A DNA stretch of 64,000 nt, from assembly GCF_002831685.1 (NCBI RefSeq), contig NZ_CP025119.1, positions 531,001-595,000 on the forward strand. Direction: 5' to 3'. Below are positions 62,416 to 64,000 of this stretch, one piece after another. The position numbers and the translations under genes were made by a program. The stretch comes from Polaribacter sp. ALD11. GTDB lineage: Bacteria; Bacteroidota; Bacteroidia; Flavobacteriales; Flavobacteriaceae. The notes beneath the pieces are model-generated. The model searched no databases. It saw only the letters and a program-made list of their open reading frames with translations, and was not told the DNA's origin. Numbering within the stretch: position 1 is the stretch's first letter; each line of letters begins with the position of its first letter.

Positions 62416-63321
62416 ATGAAATTCGGAAAAGTAGCGCATCCTGAAAATATTGATTTTACCTTACCCAACACAAACTCAAATACATTTAAAGTTTTAAGTG
62501 CTTATCAAAAACCAGAAAAACCAACCGTTTTTGTTGGTTGTGCAAAATGGAATCGTGCAGATTTAAAAGGGTTTTACCCAAGAGGAACCAAAGACGAGTT
62601 AGTATATTATTCAAATCAGTTTAATGCTATCGAATTGAACGCCACTTTTTATAGAAATTTCCCTGCGCAACAATTTGAAAAATGGCACGCTAAAACTCCT
62701 GCTAATTTTAAATTTTTCCCAAAACTAGGGCAGGAAATTAGTCATTGGAAACGCTTGAATGGAGTAGCAGAAATTACCAATTCTTATATTGATCATTTTA
62801 GCAACCTGCAAGAAAAATTAGGAACTATATTTTTACAGTTACACACTAATTTTGGGACTAAGAATTTTAATTTGCTTCAAAATTTTATCGAAAGTTGGCC
62901 TAAAAATCTTCCTTTGGCTGTAGAAGTACGGCACAAAGATTGGTTTTCTGATGCATTGATTGCAAATGATTTTTGTTTATTACTAGAAGAAAATAACATT
63001 GCAAATGTTTTGGTAGATACTGCTGGTAGAAGAGATATGCTGCACATGAGATTGACCAATAATGAAGCTTTTATTAGGTATGTTGGCGCAAATCACCCGA
63101 CAGATTATGATAGGTTAGATGATTGGATTTTAAAGCTAAAAGATTGGACAGATGCTGGTTTACAAAACATTAATTTCTTTATTCATCAGAATTTAGAAGA
63201 AGCATCACCTTTATTAGCTGCCTATTTTATTAAAAATCTAAATGCTGAGTTTGGTTTAGATTTGAAAATTCCGAATGAAAAAGAGGCAGATTCTTCTAAC
63301 GGACAAATGAGTTTGTTGTAA
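62416..63321 (+). CDS. DUF72 family protein
   Basis: This 301-residue protein belongs to the DUF72 (YecE) TIM-barrel family. It shows VFVGCAKWNRADLKGFYPRG, FNAIELNATFYRNFPAQQFE, FFPKLGQEISHWKRL, FLQLHTNFG, LAVEVRHKDWF, and a C-terminal FFIHQNLEEASPLLAAYFI. The family resembles endonuclease IV and UvdE-like barrels, but its reaction is unknown. It follows the patatin gene and ends just before the tracrRNA candidate, on the other strand. Confidence 0.9.
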   Translation: MKFGKVAHPENIDFTLPNTNSNTFKVLSAYQKPEKPTVFVGCAKWNRADLKGFYPRGTKDELVYYSNQFNAIELNATFYRNFPAQQFEKWHAKTPANFKFFPKLGQEISHWKRLNGVAEITNSYIDHFSNLQEKLGTIFLQLHTNFGTKNFNLLQNFIESWPKNLPLAVEVRHKDWFSDALIANDFCLLLEENNIANVLVDTAGRRDMLHMRLTNNEAFIRYVGANHPTDYDRLDDWILKLKDWTDAGLQNINFFIHQNLEEASPLLAAYFIKNLNAEFGLDLKIPNEKEADSSNGQMSLL

Positions 63322-63334
63322 TTTTTTCTTGACT

Positions 63335-63433
63335 TAAAAATTTAAGAAAGAGAAAGCGACATCATAATTTCTATGATGCCGCTTTAAATGTTTTCACAAC
63401 GGAATAATCCTTATTGTGAATTGATTTCAAATT
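63335..63433 (-). ncRNA. Probable tracrRNA of the type II CRISPR-Cas system
   Basis: On the minus strand a -7 box TATATTTG (63447-63440) is followed by an anti-repeat-like stretch (ATTTGAAATCAATTCACA), then CAATAAGG, CCG and TTGTGAAAACATTT, and a strong hairpin (63353-63385, AAAGCG arm). The ACAATAAGG...CCGT...TGAAAACAT order strongly resembles the repeat-proximal part and nexus of type II-C tracrRNAs such as that of Neisseria. It lies between DUF72 and cas9, divergent from cas9. Exact ends are estimates. The CRISPR repeat needed to confirm pairing is outside the window. Confidence 0.72.
63353..63385 (-). terminator. Terminator hairpin of the tracrRNA candidate
   Basis: AAAGCGGCATCATA and TATGATGTCGCTTT (minus strand) pair with one mismatch around a short loop, followed by a T/C-rich run. 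A second small hairpin follows. Confidence 0.65.
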
Positions 63434-63536
63434 GTTCTACAAATATATATTAAATAAAATAAACTTTTTTACGGGTTTCCATAATCTTTAACTATTCTTT
63501 TATTTTATATTTAGAAAATATAATAAATTATTGAAT

Positions 63537-64000
63537 ATGAAAAAGATTTTAGGTTTAGATTTAGGAACTACATCAATTGGTTGGGCTATAGTTAATGAAG
63601 CTGAAACTACAAATGAAAACTCAGAAATTATAAAATTAGGTGTTCGTGTGAATCCGCTAACTGTAGATGAACAAACTAATTTTGAGAAGGGAAGACCTAT
63701 TACTACAAATGCAGATAGAACTTTAAAAAGAGGTGCAAGGAGAAATTTACAACGTTTTAAACTTCGTAGAGAAAACCTTATTGAGATTTTAACGAAATCT
63801 AAAATAATTTCAAAAAATACAGCTTTAACAGAAGTTGGAGAATCTACAACGCATCAAACTTTAAGTTTGCGTGCAAAATCGGCTTCAGAAAAAATTGAAA
63901 TAGAAGAATTTGCTCGCGTTTTATTAGCTATAAATAAAAAACGAGGCTATAAAAGTAGTAGAAAAGCTAAAAATGAAGAAGAAGGTACTTTAATTGATGG
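63537..64000 (+). CDS. cas9: CRISPR-associated endonuclease Cas9, N-terminal part
   Basis: The first 154 codons are present and the gene runs off the right edge. RuvC-I is seen as KKILGLDLGTTSIGWAIV with catalytic Asp8. An Arg-rich bridge helix follows (NADRTLKRGARRNLQRFKLR, about 58-77), then the start of the recognition lobe with EEFARVLLAINKKRGYKSSR. These features match large type II-C Cas9 proteins of Bacteroidota, which are commonly 1400-1500 residues. The ATG at 63537 gives the normal start just before RuvC-I. cas1, cas2 and the array should lie beyond the right edge. Confidence 0.96.
   Translation, partial: MKKILGLDLGTTSIGWAIVNEAETTNENSEIIKLGVRVNPLTVDEQTNFEKGRPITTNADRTLKRGARRNLQRFKLRRENLIEILTKSKIISKNTALTEVGESTTHQTLSLRAKSASEKIEIEEFARVLLAINKKRGYKSSRKAKNEEEGTLID

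Noticed and set aside
63322..63536. Search for a CRISPR array next to cas9
   Set aside because: Only single copies of the repeat-like stretch are present, so it is read as a tracrRNA anti-repeat and not an array.
1..64000. Search by eye for tRNA, rRNA, insertion sequences, integrases and phage genes
   Set aside because: No cloverleaf, rRNA segment, transposase or integrase reading was recognised; a tool could still find a missed tRNA.

Overview
The window looks like chromosomal DNA of a marine-type member of the Flavobacteriaceae (Bacteroidota), close to Polaribacter or Tenacibaculum. The DNA is very AT-rich. Many intergenic regions carry the Bacteroidota promoter -7 box TAnnTTTG. One large secreted protein ends in a type IX secretion sorting domain. 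The family set (DUF6048, DUF6452, DUF6503, DUF5362, YtxJ, a separate agmatinase with a deoxyhypusine-synthase-like gene) is typical of this family. Genus is an inference; no rRNA is present.

Layout. 1-4.0 kb: DNA repair (sbcC end, sbcD, mutS2). 4.2-7.8 kb: a leucine-rich-repeat T9SS cargo protein. 7.9-17.2 kb: ung, an envelope glycosyltransferase/phosphoesterase pair, a small lipoprotein, a cytosolic binding-protein-like gene with a nucleoside phosphorylase, a SUI1 homologue, a 2OG-Fe(II) oxygenase, DUF6048/DUF6452, a pterin dehydratase and rlmD. 17.5-24.7 kb: rocD, a DUF5362 membrane protein, AsmA, YbaB and an S9 peptidase lipoprotein. 24.8-27.2 kb: a cysteine-synthase-like gene and an alpha-oxoamine synthase, the likely first two steps of sulfonolipid (capnine) synthesis. 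27.3-35.4 kb: a complete his operon (GDCBHAF-GNAT-IE) behind a histidine leader peptide and attenuator. 35.6-44.4 kb: EamA, UbiA, SmpB, lipoproteins, ClpB, YtxJ and a helicase. 44.7-48.3 kb: arginine decarboxylase, agmatinase and a DHS-like enzyme behind a long structured leader. 48.4-63.3 kb: a GNAT-nitrilase fusion, a FUSC transporter, fahA, glyA, CsbD-type stress proteins, rmuC, an acyltransferase, pepT, lipoproteins, a patatin and a DUF72 protein. 63.3-64.0 kb: a probable tracrRNA on the minus strand and the first 154 codons of a type II Cas9. The rest of that CRISPR system lies outside the window.

Most genes are ordinary housekeeping. The most interesting signals are the edge of the type II CRISPR-Cas locus with its divergent tracrRNA, the his attenuator with mutually exclusive hairpins, the structured leader or small ORF before speA, a small orphan transcription unit near 58.45 kb, the sulfonolipid pair, and several families of dispersed palindromic repeats, two of which sit inside the his operon. 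No tRNA, rRNA, insertion sequence or CRISPR array was seen.
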